A DNA stretch of 64,000 nucleotides from Firm-13 sp964617375 (GCA_964617375.1 CAZTXQ010000007.1:1-64000), one strand, 5' to 3'; counted from the stretch's first letter, positions 49,952 to 59,081 are shown. The notes: a model not told the origin generated them from the sequence alone. Translations and numbers: made by a program.

Positions 49952-51425
49952 GTCCGCTCACTTTCATCGGGAGCGAGAATCGAAAGGTTGCTCCCTGATC
50001 CGGATTGTTCTCTGCATAGATTCGCCCGCCATGTGCCTTAACGATCGCTCTCGCAATAGAAAGACCCAAGCCGATACCTTTTCGGGCGCCCTCTTTTCGA
50101 GTCTCTTTTGAAAAAAACGCTTCAAAGACATTCGGCAAATCCGACTTCTTAATACCCGTTCCGTTATCCGATACCTGAAACCAGACATCCTGTTTATTGC
50201 TGATGACCTTGATCTGAATACTCCCGTCCGGTTTTGTATGCTTGACGGCGTTATCCAGAAGATTGATCAATACCTGCAAAATGAGTTTGGCATCCATCGG
50301 TACAAGCAGTATATCCTCCGGAATCTCAACGATCAGATCTCGCGATCCCGCCGTTTTGCGTATGTGCTTAACTGCCTCTCCGACGATCTCCTCGATTGCT
50401 TCCGGCTGCTTCCTTAGTGTAAAACTGTCGTCATCCAATTTGGTAAGACTAAGGATGTTCTCCACCATTTGCGTTAACCAGGTGGCTTCCTCATAAATTC
50501 CATACGCAAGGCTCTTATCCGTATCCTCTTTCAGGCTGTAAGTAAGAACTTCCGCCGTACCCGATATTCCGGCCAACGGAGTCCGCAAATCATGAGAAAT
50601 GGCACACAGCAGGTTGGACCGGAATTTCTCCCGCTCAATTTCCGTGTTCGCGCGTTTCTTTTCTTCCGAAAGGCGTTCGCGATCCATAGCGATTTGAATC
50701 TGCATAGCAATAGCCGGCAATAGTTTTCTTCTCTCCGGATTCTCATGCACGGACATCGTCGGGATACAAATAACGCCGTACCGGTTACTCTGATCCCCGA
50801 TCGGGACAATCTCTTTGTTATCCGTAAATACATCGATTTTCTCTTTGCCAATATCCCTGATCGTAACATTTCCGGTGCCGGGGGAGGAACGGAAGAGCGT
50901 CTTGCCGTCATTCTCTGACGGGACGATGCAAATGACCTCCGTATTGAGGAGATTGGACAGACACAGTACAGAGGCGGCCGCCACATCGGTGAGACCGGAT
51001 GCTTTCGCCAACGAACTGGTGATTTTGAACAGAATGTTGGTCTGTTCTTCCCGTTCTTTCGCCAATCGTGTTGCAAGAAGCAATTTGCTGGTCAGCGTGC
51101 TGGTTAGAAATGACGCAGCCAGCATGACGGCAATCGTTATAACATCCGACATGTGATAGACATTGAGCGTATGATACGGTTCCGTATAGAAAAAGTTATA
51201 GCAGATAATTGCCAGTACAGATGCGACGATCCCGTACACATAACCTTTCGTAAACCGCGCCACCAGAAGTACGGATAAGACGTATACGACCACGACATTA
51301 ACTTCAGCAAATCCGACTCCCCGCAGAATCAGGGTAATGATTGTGACTCCGGCGAGTATCAGCAGCACAAGAAAGGACTGAATCCCAACCGATCCGGCGT
51401 TTTTCATGAATGGACGCTTTAACAT
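49938..51425 (-). CDS. KdpD-like sensor kinase lacking the N-terminal KdpD/Usp domains
   Basis: A 495-residue membrane kinase. Four membrane segments with the DUF4118 fold occupy residues ~15-120 (FYTEPYHTL motif). A GAF-like region lies at ~140-255. HisKA has CAISHDLRTPLAGISG (His near 280), and HATPase has NLLDNAVKHT, SDNGTGI and GIGLGLSIARAI. Full KdpD is ~900 residues, with an N-terminal sensor and Usp domain that are absent here. Short forms occur in other Firmicutes. GGAG precedes the ATG. No kdpFABC genes are in the window, so the target may be Trk. Confidence 0.9.
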   Translation of the reverse strand: MLKRPFMKNAGSVGIQSFLVLLILAGVTIITLILRGVGFAEVNVVVVYVLSVLLVARFTKGYVYGIVASVLAIICYNFFYTEPYHTLNVYHMSDVITIAVMLAASFLTSTLTSKLLLATRLAKEREEQTNILFKITSSLAKASGLTDVAAASVLCLSNLLNTEVICIVPSENDGKTLFRSSPGTGNVTIRDIGKEKIDVFTDNKEIVPIGDQSNRYGVICIPTMSVHENPERRKLLPAIAMQIQIAMDRERLSEEKKRANTEIEREKFRSNLLCAISHDLRTPLAGISGTAEVLTYSLKEDTDKSLAYGIYEEATWLTQMVENILSLTKLDDDSFTLRKQPEAIEEIVGEAVKHIRKTAGSRDLIVEIPEDILLVPMDAKLILQVLINLLDNAVKHTKPDGSIQIKVISNKQDVWFQVSDNGTGIKKSDLPNVFEAFFSKETRKEGARKGIGLGLSIARAIVKAHGGRIYAENNPDQGATFRFSLPMKVSGHDEE

Positions 51426-51523
51426 ATTTCAAAATCTCCATCCGCATGCACGCGTACTTCGTTCTGTTTTGATATTAGCACAAATTATGCCGTTGAATTC
51501 TGCAATACATTATGAGAATTCGC

Positions 51524-51579
51524 TTGACATACAGGTCTATAAGTTATAGACTCGTGATGTGGTCTAAAACTTATAGACC
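51524..51579 (+). promoter_or_regulatory. BlaI-type promoter with two palindromic operators
   Basis: TTGACA (51524-51529) and TAGACT (51547-51552) with a 17-base spacer. The perfect dyad GTCTATAAGTTATAGAC spans 51535-51551 across the spacer and -10. A second dyad, GGTCTAAAACTTATAGACC (51561-51579), lies before the ribosome site. The regulator gene directly follows, so this is autoregulation. Confidence 0.85.
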
Positions 51580-51594
51580 AACAGGAGGTGCATT

Positions 51595-51957
51595 ATGAAC
51601 GACTATTCTATGACCGAGGGTGAACGCAAGCTGGCCGATCTGATCTGGGAACGCGAGCCGATCCGTTCCGGTAATCTTGTCACTCTCTGCAACGAACTTT
51701 TTACCTGGAAAAAATCGACAACCTATACGGTATTGAAGAAGATTTGTGAGCAGGGTCTGTTCCGGAATGAATCCTCCGTCGTCACTTCCCGCATCAGCCG
51801 CGCCGAGTACGATCAGAATCAGAGTGAGTCCTTCATTGAGAAAAACTTCGGAGGATCGCTTCCGAAATTCCTGGCCGCGTTCACCCAAAATAAGAAGTTA
51901 AGCAGCAAAGAGATCGAAGATCTCCTGAAGATGATTCGCGAATATCCGGAGGAATAG
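51595..51957 (+). CDS. BlaI/MecI/CopY-family repressor
   Basis: A 120-residue protein with a winged-helix domain (YSMTEGERKLADLIWEREPIRSGNL; WKKSTTYTVLKKICEQGLF) and a helical dimerisation tail. Family members repress resistance genes until cleaved by a partner metalloprotease. AGGAGGTG precedes the ATG. The next gene, two bases after the stop, encodes that protease. Confidence 0.93.
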   Translation: MNDYSMTEGERKLADLIWEREPIRSGNLVTLCNELFTWKKSTTYTVLKKICEQGLFRNESSVVTSRISRAEYDQNQSESFIEKNFGGSLPKFLAAFTQNKKLSSKEIEDLLKMIREYPEE

Positions 51958-51958
51958 T

Positions 51959-54166
51959 ATGAGTGCATTTATCTACACGTTGATCGACATGAGCGTTGTC
52001 TCCGTATACTGTATCCTCTTTGTTCTTTTCATACGCCTGTTTCTTAGAAAAGCTCCGAAAACATTCTCATATCTCTTATGGGCAGTCGTCTTTCTACGGC
52101 TTGTTCTTCCCGTTTTCCCCGAATCGCCGGTAAGTCTGGTACCCGAAGCTCTGAGCGTCTCGCGCTCCGAACAGATTCTGGCACCGTCATCCGTGATGCC
52201 GGCAGAAGTCACGGTTCCGGAAACGGCAGCCTCTTTTGCACTTTCGAATATTACAGCTGAGAATCCGTCAGCGGCGGCAGAACCTCACCTTAACCTGCCG
52301 GACACAGTCGCCGGGGATGCGCATGTCTCGTCCGGAACCGTCTCTGAACAGAATACTCCCAAGTTCTCCCTTCCTCATGTATCGACAGGATCGGTTCTAT
52401 TTGTACTCTGGGCAGCCGGTCTCCTTTTCCTTGCCGCGTACAATGTGATCTCCTATATTCTTCTTCGCCGCAGGATAAAGGACGCGGCGTTCCGCGGCAG
52501 CTATTATGTATCGGACAGGATACGCTCACCGTTCGTGACCGGTCTTTTCCGCCCGCGCATCTATCTCCCGATGACGCTCTGTGGCGTCGAAAGAGAATAT
52601 GTCCTTATGCACGAGAAGGAACATATCCGGCGCTTCGACTATCTTATTAAGCTCGCCGCTTTTATCATAGTATCCGTCCACTGGTTTAATCCTTTGGCAT
52701 GGATTGCCTTTCTTCTGATGACCAAAGACATGGAGATGTCCTGCGACGAGGCCGTGATCCGGAATCTTGGCTACAGTGCGCGAAAAGAATATTCGACTAC
52801 GCTGCTATCCATTGCAGCCGGCTGCGATCTGTACCGTCCCGCTACTCTTGCCTTCGGGGCGGGCAGCATTAAGGGACGAATTAGAAATGTGATGAACTGC
52901 CGCAAGCCTGCCGTGTGGATTGTTGTAGTATCCATACTGCTGGTAGCCGGATTCTCGATCGGTCTATTACTCAATCCCGGGAAACCGGCAGATGCCTCGT
53001 CCTCCGGGCCTCAAGCGACGAGTTCAGAATCAACCACGCCAACGGGGACAGATCCTGTCCCTTCTGAGACAAGTGCCGCGGATAGTACACTAGCGGTGTA
53101 TACGAATTTCTATTTCGACAATCACGGAGAAGATACCGACGCCAAAAGGTCACAGGCCGTTAACAGCTGGGCTGCAAGTAACCCCATTGATGTATCGGGA
53201 TTCAAAGCGCTTTTCGAGAATTACGGATATGCGGTATCGGAGAAGCAAGGTCCGGCTGCGGGGGACACGGTCTATACGGCTTCCGGCTCGTATCAGCAAG
53301 GCACCGTTCAGTGCACGCAATTTGCCGACGCAAAAGATGCGTATGCCGCGATGGATTCCTACCTTCTAAATATGTATGGAAAATACAGCGCGGCTGTCGC
53401 GGAGATGGGCCTTGATTCTGTCGGAGCTGCGCCCGAAATGACAGGCGGAGACAACGCTGTAATCGTGTATGACATCGCCAATCTTTTTGATGACAACTGT
53501 CTTCACATTGCTTATTTGTCGGGAGCAAGCTTTATCAAAGCCGTTATACCTGTTACCACAGAACAGCATTCGGGCATTCTTGCAGCCACTCTATTCGACG
53601 GAGTATTTCCGGTTCATATTGACTCGCTTGTTTCGTTTTTTAAAGCGATGGACGACTTAGGCTTTGGTTATCCCGGCAAAAACTACAACGGAATGAAGAT
53701 TGACTTTCCTCAGACGGCTGCTGTCTGCAACGAGGAAGAGTTTAAAGATATCATGACGGCTGAGGGCTTCGATGTATCCGGTCATGGCAGCGCGGAATTA
53801 AAAGACGCGCAATCGGACAGCTTCAGTGATACCAATCCTTCGGACAATGTTTTCTTTGCAACAAATGACAACTTTACCGTAATCGCCACATTATGTATCG
53901 CCGACAGTTCGAAAGCGGACATATTCGACAAGGTCTGCCTTTTCGAAATGTTCAACACCGATCTGAAATCCTCCTCCTACCGCAAAACCGGATCTTATAG
54001 GTTGATCGCAGCAGAAGGTTCGCAGAGTTCCGTAATCTGGATGCAGCAGGGTAACTATCTCTTAAAGGTCGAGACAAACTGGGCCTCCAATCCGGATAGT
54101 GCTGCTGCTGCCCGGTCTTCGGCGGAAGAGTTGTTCCGCAAGCTATGCTTCTCTGTACAGGCATGA
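51959..54166 (+). CDS. BlaR1/MecR1-like membrane metalloprotease with unusual sensor domain
   Basis: A 735-residue protein. N-terminal membrane segments and an M56 peptidase domain carry HEKEH (HExxH type, near residue 218) and a following SVHWFNPLAW and MEMSCDEAVI. After a membrane span (~320-342) and a Ser/Thr/Pro linker comes a ~350-residue extracellular region. This region is not a penicillin-binding domain: no SxxK/KTG motifs were seen. It appears to hold two related halves (VSGFKALFENYGYAV and EEEFKDIMTAEGFDV). It probably senses a different signal, perhaps another cell-wall stress, and triggers cleavage of the repressor. Confidence 0.88.
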   Translation: MSAFIYTLIDMSVVSVYCILFVLFIRLFLRKAPKTFSYLLWAVVFLRLVLPVFPESPVSLVPEALSVSRSEQILAPSSVMPAEVTVPETAASFALSNITAENPSAAAEPHLNLPDTVAGDAHVSSGTVSEQNTPKFSLPHVSTGSVLFVLWAAGLLFLAAYNVISYILLRRRIKDAAFRGSYYVSDRIRSPFVTGLFRPRIYLPMTLCGVEREYVLMHEKEHIRRFDYLIKLAAFIIVSVHWFNPLAWIAFLLMTKDMEMSCDEAVIRNLGYSARKEYSTTLLSIAAGCDLYRPATLAFGAGSIKGRIRNVMNCRKPAVWIVVVSILLVAGFSIGLLLNPGKPADASSSGPQATSSESTTPTGTDPVPSETSAADSTLAVYTNFYFDNHGEDTDAKRSQAVNSWAASNPIDVSGFKALFENYGYAVSEKQGPAAGDTVYTASGSYQQGTVQCTQFADAKDAYAAMDSYLLNMYGKYSAAVAEMGLDSVGAAPEMTGGDNAVIVYDIANLFDDNCLHIAYLSGASFIKAVIPVTTEQHSGILAATLFDGVFPVHIDSLVSFFKAMDDLGFGYPGKNYNGMKIDFPQTAAVCNEEEFKDIMTAEGFDVSGHGSAELKDAQSDSFSDTNPSDNVFFATNDNFTVIATLCIADSSKADIFDKVCLFEMFNTDLKSSSYRKTGSYRLIAAEGSQSSVIWMQQGNYLLKVETNWASNPDSAAAARSSAEELFRKLCFSVQA

Positions 54167-54262
54167 ACACCCCCTCCGGCCGCTTCATTTGTAGTATATT
54201 GAATATATAGTGGATTTGTATCCCCGGTATGCACATGAAGACCGTTCCGGAGAGGTGTTCGA

Positions 54263-55363
54263 ATGACGATACGATATCCCGACTACAACAGCGGGCTTGT
54301 GAATCTGGCCTGTTCGATCCTTAAGTTCTACGGCGCCGATTACGGGCATCCGACGCTTCCCGTCATGGACCGTCTGCTCGAAGAGAAGTACCGCAACGTC
54401 GTTGTCATGCTTTTCGACGGTCTCGGAAGTGCGACCCTCAAGTACCATCTGCCGGAGGACTCCTTTCTTCGAAGGAATCACATGACCGATTTCTCCTCCG
54501 TGTTCCCGCCTACGACGACGGCTGCGATTACTTCACTCGAGAGCGGCTATACGCCCCTCGAGCACGGATGGCTCGGATGGAGTCTCTATTTCTCGGAAGT
54601 GGATAAAATTATTAATGCCCTTCCCAATACCGATAAGGATTCCCGCCGCCCCGCCGCCGACTTTCATGTTGCACAAAGGTATATACCCTATCTGTCCATT
54701 TTCGAGAAGATTGCGGAGGCGGGAAAAGCGGCCGCATACAGCGTTTCGATGTACGGCAGCAACCGGATCCGCAGGCATGACGAACTGTACGAGGAAATCG
54801 AAAGACTTTGCTCGACATCTGAGACAAAATACATTTACTCCTACTGGGATAATCCCGACACGACGATGCATCTCAAGGGGTGCCGAAGCGATGAGACTGC
54901 GGCCATGATCGCCGACATCGACCGGCGTGTCGCGGACCTGTGCGCCGGGCTTCATGACACGCTGGTCATAGTGACGGCCGATCACGGACACATCGATCTG
55001 TACTACAAGTTCCTGAGCGATTATCCCGAACTGGAAGAAATGCTGATACGCCCGATATCCATTGAGAGCCGGGCCGCCGGCTTTCATGTGAAGCCTGAAT
55101 ACCGGGACGAATTCCCGGCGGCATTCAGGGCGGCACTCGGCGATGACTTTCTTCTCTTTTCGCGAGAAGAAGCCGTAGAGGCCGGACTCTTCGGGGACGG
55201 CGAGCCGCATCCGAAGTTCGACGAACTGGCGGGCGACTTCATCGCCGTTGCGACGGGCGGCTACGGACTTGTCCAGAACCGGCACTCCATGCAGTTCCTG
55301 TCCAATCACGCGGGACTCACGGACGACGAGATGACCATTCCATTTATTGTCGGCAAGAGCTGA
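54263..55363 (+). CDS. alkaline-phosphatase-superfamily phosphodiesterase/pyrophosphatase
   Basis: A 366-residue protein with the type I phosphodiesterase/nucleotide pyrophosphatase layout. The metal-binding Asp lies in VVVMLFDGLGSATLKYHL and the Thr nucleophile in SVFPPTTTAAITSLESGYTPLEHG. Later metal residues lie in YSYWDNPDTTMHLKG and VTADHGHIDL. No signal peptide is seen. Substrates in this family range from nucleotides to phosphonates. GAGAGGTG precedes the ATG. Confidence 0.88.
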   Translation: MTIRYPDYNSGLVNLACSILKFYGADYGHPTLPVMDRLLEEKYRNVVVMLFDGLGSATLKYHLPEDSFLRRNHMTDFSSVFPPTTTAAITSLESGYTPLEHGWLGWSLYFSEVDKIINALPNTDKDSRRPAADFHVAQRYIPYLSIFEKIAEAGKAAAYSVSMYGSNRIRRHDELYEEIERLCSTSETKYIYSYWDNPDTTMHLKGCRSDETAAMIADIDRRVADLCAGLHDTLVIVTADHGHIDLYYKFLSDYPELEEMLIRPISIESRAAGFHVKPEYRDEFPAAFRAALGDDFLLFSREEAVEAGLFGDGEPHPKFDELAGDFIAVATGGYGLVQNRHSMQFLSNHAGLTDDEMTIPFIVGKS

Positions 55364-55419
55364 GTGATATCATATCGCATACGCTTATATGGAGTTTTGA
55401 AAAAATTTATGCCCGAAGT

Positions 55420-55434
55420 TTGTAATTATTATAA
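55420..55434 (+). promoter_or_regulatory. PerR-type box
   Basis: TTGTAATTATTATAA matches the PerR consensus TTATAATNATTATAA at all but one position. It lies just upstream of a promoter (TTGTTT 55443-55448, 17 bases, TAATAT 55466-55471) for the rubrerythrin gene. Confidence 0.75.
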
Positions 55435-55524
55435 AATTGCTCTTGTTTTCACTCTGTAATCATGATAATATTTTTGGCAGGAAGAATGTCCGTCTATACA
55501 GACACCCGGCCATGTCTTCCGTGC

Positions 55525-55530
55525 TATAAT
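55525..55530 (+). promoter_or_regulatory. second, extended -10 promoter for rubrerythrin
   Basis: TGCTATAAT, an extended -10, lies 35 bases before the ATG. The preceding leader contains GGAAGA/TCTTCC and GTC/GAC arms that can fold. Confidence 0.55.
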
Positions 55531-55564
55531 TATTTTATCTAATTATCATATTGGAGGTACGAAT

Positions 55565-56107
55565 ATGAAATACAGATGTCCTGTTTGCGGTTATATCCAC
55601 GAAGGTTCCACGCCCCCCGAAAAGTGTCCTCAGTGCGGCGCTCCGGGCGAGAAGTTTATCAAGGTTGAGGACGAATCTATGGTATGGGCAGCCGAGCATA
55701 TCATCGGTATTGCAAAAGACGTAGATCCCAGAATTATCGAAGGACTTCAGATGAATTTCGCAGGTGAATGTACCGAGGTAGGAATGTATCTGGCCATGGC
55801 CCGCGCCGCGGACCGGCAGGGATTCCCGGAAGTTGCCGAAGCGTACAAGAAAATTGCATATGAAGAGGCGGATCACGCGGCCCGCTTCGCCGAAATGCTC
55901 GGAGAGGTCGTCTCCGCTGACACCAAGGCCAATCTTACCGTTCGTGTTCAGGCCGAATACGGCGCAACACAGGGCAAGACAGATATCGCAACCCTCGCCA
56001 AGCAGCTCGGATATGATGCCATTCACGATTCCGTACACGAGATGGCACGCGACGAAGCCCGCCACGGCAAGGCTTTCAAGGGACTGCTGGATCGTTACTT
56101 CAAATAA
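55565..56107 (+). CDS. reverse rubrerythrin
   Basis: A 180-residue protein whose rubredoxin domain comes first (CPVCGYIHEG..CPQCGAPGEKF) and whose four-helix di-iron domain follows (GECTEVGMYLAMARAA, AYEEADHAARFAEM, DEARHGKAFKG). This domain order defines reverse rubrerythrin, an NADH-linked peroxidase/oxidase in anaerobic Clostridia. GGAGG precedes the ATG. A PerR box and two promoters lie upstream, consistent with peroxide control. Confidence 0.94.
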   Translation: MKYRCPVCGYIHEGSTPPEKCPQCGAPGEKFIKVEDESMVWAAEHIIGIAKDVDPRIIEGLQMNFAGECTEVGMYLAMARAADRQGFPEVAEAYKKIAYEEADHAARFAEMLGEVVSADTKANLTVRVQAEYGATQGKTDIATLAKQLGYDAIHDSVHEMARDEARHGKAFKGLLDRYFK

Positions 56108-56142
56108 CTCAAACCATTGCCGATCTAAGTAAATCGGACTTT

Positions 56143-56174
56143 AAAGGACACAGGGTTTCGGCTCTGTGTCTTTC
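56143..56174 (+). terminator. intrinsic terminator after rubrerythrin
   Basis: AAAGGACACAG pairs with CTGTGTCTTT, followed by CTCGTTTT. Confidence 0.8.
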
Positions 56175-56321
56175 TCGTTTTAAAGCTTTTAGAAAAGCGG
56201 GATTTATAATAAACTTTATATAATTATTAATCTTCATAAATCTCGGACGATGTGGCATAATATATTTACTGCATAAAAGTATGTACTAATCCTTGAGAAC
56301 TCAATGATGAAGGGTGATAGC

Positions 56322-56624
56322 ATGAAGAAAGTAAAAATGACAGTACTTATAGCTTCTGCCTTTGCAGTAACAATGAATCTTAATGGATGTGTATACGGTC
56401 CGCCTGTTGATTTAGGAACTACGGAATCAAAAGATGTAATTGAGACTTCTGTTGTCGATCATTCCTCTTCACGAGACGAAGAGTCACACGTATATGGACC
56501 TCCTTTAGATTCTGTAGAAGAGACTCATGCTGCGGCTACACAAAATACTGCTTCTGAAAGTACAGCAACTTCAGATTCACAAACCGATACTTCAGGGTTT
56601 TCAGGTCTTATAACGATAGAATAG
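56322..56624 (+). CDS. small lipoprotein with two VYGPP motifs, likely substrate of the adjacent radical SAM enzyme
   Basis: A 100-residue protein. The signal peptide ends in lipobox LNGC (Cys 23), so the mature chain starts C-VYGPPVD. The same motif returns as VYGPPLD about 38 residues later. The rest is Ser/Thr/Asp/Glu-rich and probably unstructured. AAGGGTG lies before the ATG at 56322; an earlier ATG at 56304 lacks a ribosome site. The radical SAM/SPASM gene starts 63 bases downstream. In Bacteroidetes, radical SAM-associated lipoproteins carry a similar YGxP motif after the lipid-modified Cys (from memory, not checked). The AT-rich composition suggests acquisition. Confidence 0.75.
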   Translation: MKKVKMTVLIASAFAVTMNLNGCVYGPPVDLGTTESKDVIETSVVDHSSSRDEESHVYGPPLDSVEETHAAATQNTASESTATSDSQTDTSGFSGLITIE

Positions 56625-56687
56625 TAACGGGTCGTTTATAGTCTGTCGGCTCCTTTCGAAAACGAATTATAATGTAAGGACAGATTC

Positions 56688-57761
56688 ATGCTTGATATTA
56701 AAAATAAAATATCAAATCTTACAGAACTGAATTTTTATATTGAAGGATTAAGGGAAACACCAAGGTTACGCTTCCTTTTTCTTGAACTGACAATGCGCTG
56801 CAATGAAAATTGCATTCATTGTGGAAGCAGATGCGGAGAGATAAAATCAGAGGAACTTTCTCTTGATACGTACAAAGCGTTCCTCGATAAAGTAAAGTTC
56901 GATTTTGGAACAAAAGACAAGATGCTTTGTATTACTGGTGGCGAACCGCTTCTTCGCAAGGATTTTTTCGAAATAATGAATTATGTGAACAGGCTGGGAT
57001 TCTCATGGGGTATGACCAGCAATGGAACGCTCATTGACAAGATATGTGCCTGTAAGCTCAGGGAAACGGGTATGTGCACGGTTTCAATAAGTATTGATGG
57101 ACTTCCTAAAACACACGATGAATTCAGAAGAAGTCCCGGTGGTTATGAACGTGCAATGAGAGGTCTTAACTGCCTTATTGAAGAGGGTGGATTTAAGGCT
57201 ATACAGGTCACCACTGTAATAACGCATAGGTCAATAAAGGAACTTGATGCGTTATATGAGATATTTAATGAATTAGATATTGACTCATGGCGTGTTATCG
57301 GAATAGAACCAATTGGCAGGGCAAAGGATCACCCAGATCTTTTGCTCACACCAGAAGATCAGAGATATCTGTTTGAATTTATTCGCAATAAAAGAATTTC
57401 CGGAGAGCCTGTAACATATGGTTGCAGTCATTATCTTGGTCTTGAGTATGAGCGAGAGGTTCGTGACTGGTATTTTCACTGCATGGCCGGAACTTATACC
57501 GCAAGCATTTCTGCCTCAGGTGATATTATTGCGTGTCTTGATATAGAGAGACGCCCAGAATTTGTACAGGGCAATATCCTTAATGATGATTTCTATGATG
57601 TCTGGAGTAATAAGTTTACGTGTTTCAGAAAAAATCTGTGTGAAAGTAATGAGAAGTGCAAAACATGCAATGAGAGAAAATTCTGCAGAGGAGGTTCATA
57701 TCACAGTTGGAACTTTGCTGATAACAGGCAGGAAGTATGTTTTAAAAACATTTTATTCTAA
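56688..57761 (+). CDS. radical SAM/SPASM-domain enzyme, putative lipoprotein/peptide maturase
   Basis: A 357-residue protein. The SAM-cleaving cluster motif CNENCIHC (near residue 38) is intact, followed by ITGGEPLLRKDF, SISIDGLPKTHDEFR and a C-terminal SPASM region whose cysteines (HCMAG, IIACLD, NLCES, KCKTCNERKFCRGG, EVCF) can hold auxiliary Fe-S clusters. SPASM enzymes usually modify peptides or proteins. The obvious candidate substrate is the VYGPP lipoprotein encoded just upstream. AAGGAC precedes the ATG. The codon composition is AT-rich like its partner and unlike the flanking genes. Confidence 0.9.
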   Translation: MLDIKNKISNLTELNFYIEGLRETPRLRFLFLELTMRCNENCIHCGSRCGEIKSEELSLDTYKAFLDKVKFDFGTKDKMLCITGGEPLLRKDFFEIMNYVNRLGFSWGMTSNGTLIDKICACKLRETGMCTVSISIDGLPKTHDEFRRSPGGYERAMRGLNCLIEEGGFKAIQVTTVITHRSIKELDALYEIFNELDIDSWRVIGIEPIGRAKDHPDLLLTPEDQRYLFEFIRNKRISGEPVTYGCSHYLGLEYEREVRDWYFHCMAGTYTASISASGDIIACLDIERRPEFVQGNILNDDFYDVWSNKFTCFRKNLCESNEKCKTCNERKFCRGGSYHSWNFADNRQEVCFKNILF

Positions 57762-57974
57762 GTCAGCAAATTTTTTTCTGCTGCTAATTTAAAGATATAC
57801 CAGTGTCTTTTCTGAAAGGCAGACCGTTAATAGCGCCAGAGCTGGCACGCTCCGCACGACCTATTTCTTGATATCTACAAGTCACAATTGAGAATATAAT
57901 AATAGTTGTAGTATGTGATTTTCGCTTGCGAACATAATGATCGTGTTTTACCTTACATCTCGCGGGGCCTTCTT

Positions 57975-58946
57975 ATGGACCAATCTGAGATAAACCGTTC
58001 GCCTCTCTTCCCTTACGGACGCGCCTCTCTCCGGGGACGAATTTTCCGCGAATGCATAGCTGCCGGTGTTAAGTTGACCGGCGGAGACATCATTGCGCTC
58101 GGCAAAAGATCTGAGAGCAAGCCCTTTCCCCAGTGGCACCCTCCCAAGCACTGGCAGTATGAGAAAGTCTCTCTTCCGGGCGGCGCCAAAGCTGAATTTC
58201 TGGTTCCGGAAGGATGTACGAACCCGAATATAGCGATCATGCAGATACACGGCGGAGGGTATACACTCGGCTATCTTCCTGTTTTTCAGTGGCGTGTCGA
58301 CAAGTTGTCGCTGATCGGCGGTATGGTACCGGTTTTCTCGCTGGATTACCGTACAGCACCGGAGCATCCTTTTCCCGCTGCTCTCGAAGATACTTTGCAG
58401 GCGGTGGAATGGCTCTCGCGCGTTAAAAAAATCCCTCCGGAATCCGTAATCACGATCGGCGAATCAGCCGGTGCAGGACTGTCCCTCGCCGCCGCGCTAT
58501 ATATGCGAGACAAGGGAATCGGTACTTTTTGCGCCATGGTTCTGATGTCTCCGTGGGCTGACCTTACCTGCCGCGGCAACTCCTATGCCGATCGATACCA
58601 CATGGATCCGATGTTCGGCCGGATCATGCCGCCTCCCGTCGATGAGATGCGGACATCGATCAGCCGTGTATATGCGGTCGGTCACGATCTCAAAGATCCT
58701 TATCTGTCGCCTGTCTTCGGAGACATGACCGGACTTCCGCCGATGCTGATACACGTAGGCGAATATGAGATGCTTTTCGATGACTCGGCAACGATTTACA
58801 AGAAAGCAATCGAAGCCGGAGTCGACGCCCGCATTAAGGTCTGGCCCGGAATGTTTCACGCTTTCCAAATCGCGGACCGGATCATTCCGGAAGCAAGAAC
58901 TGCCTGGAAGGAAATCGGAGAATACATGAGAAGTCGTTTCGATTAG
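57975..58946 (+). CDS. alpha/beta hydrolase, hormone-sensitive-lipase type (carboxylesterase)
   Basis: A 323-residue protein. Oxyanion-hole motif HGGGYTLGY lies near residue 92, the nucleophile elbow ITIGESAGAG near 163, acid candidate Asp in HVGEYEMLFDDS and His in WPGMFHAFQI. This is the bacterial HSL/family IV esterase pattern; it hydrolyses short acyl esters. The start at 57975 (MDQSEINRS) follows GGGG; a longer frame from 57915 is possible. No signal peptide. Confidence 0.87.
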   Translation: MDQSEINRSPLFPYGRASLRGRIFRECIAAGVKLTGGDIIALGKRSESKPFPQWHPPKHWQYEKVSLPGGAKAEFLVPEGCTNPNIAIMQIHGGGYTLGYLPVFQWRVDKLSLIGGMVPVFSLDYRTAPEHPFPAALEDTLQAVEWLSRVKKIPPESVITIGESAGAGLSLAAALYMRDKGIGTFCAMVLMSPWADLTCRGNSYADRYHMDPMFGRIMPPPVDEMRTSISRVYAVGHDLKDPYLSPVFGDMTGLPPMLIHVGEYEMLFDDSATIYKKAIEAGVDARIKVWPGMFHAFQIADRIIPEARTAWKEIGEYMRSRFD

Positions 58947-59020
58947 ACAGGGCGTTTTTCCGGAGCGAAAGCAGCTTTCCATATCTACGCTCCAGATACT
59001 CTGCGTTTATATTTTTGTCA

Positions 59021-59050
59021 TTGACATATTCAATATTTGTAGCGTAAAAT
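59021..59050 (+). promoter_or_regulatory. promoter upstream of the 39-aa ORF
   Basis: TTGACA (59021-59026), 18-base spacer, TAAAAT (59045-59050). Confidence 0.7.
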
Positions 59051-59081
59051 AGGCTTACTTTTGAGAAAGGGAGGCACACGA

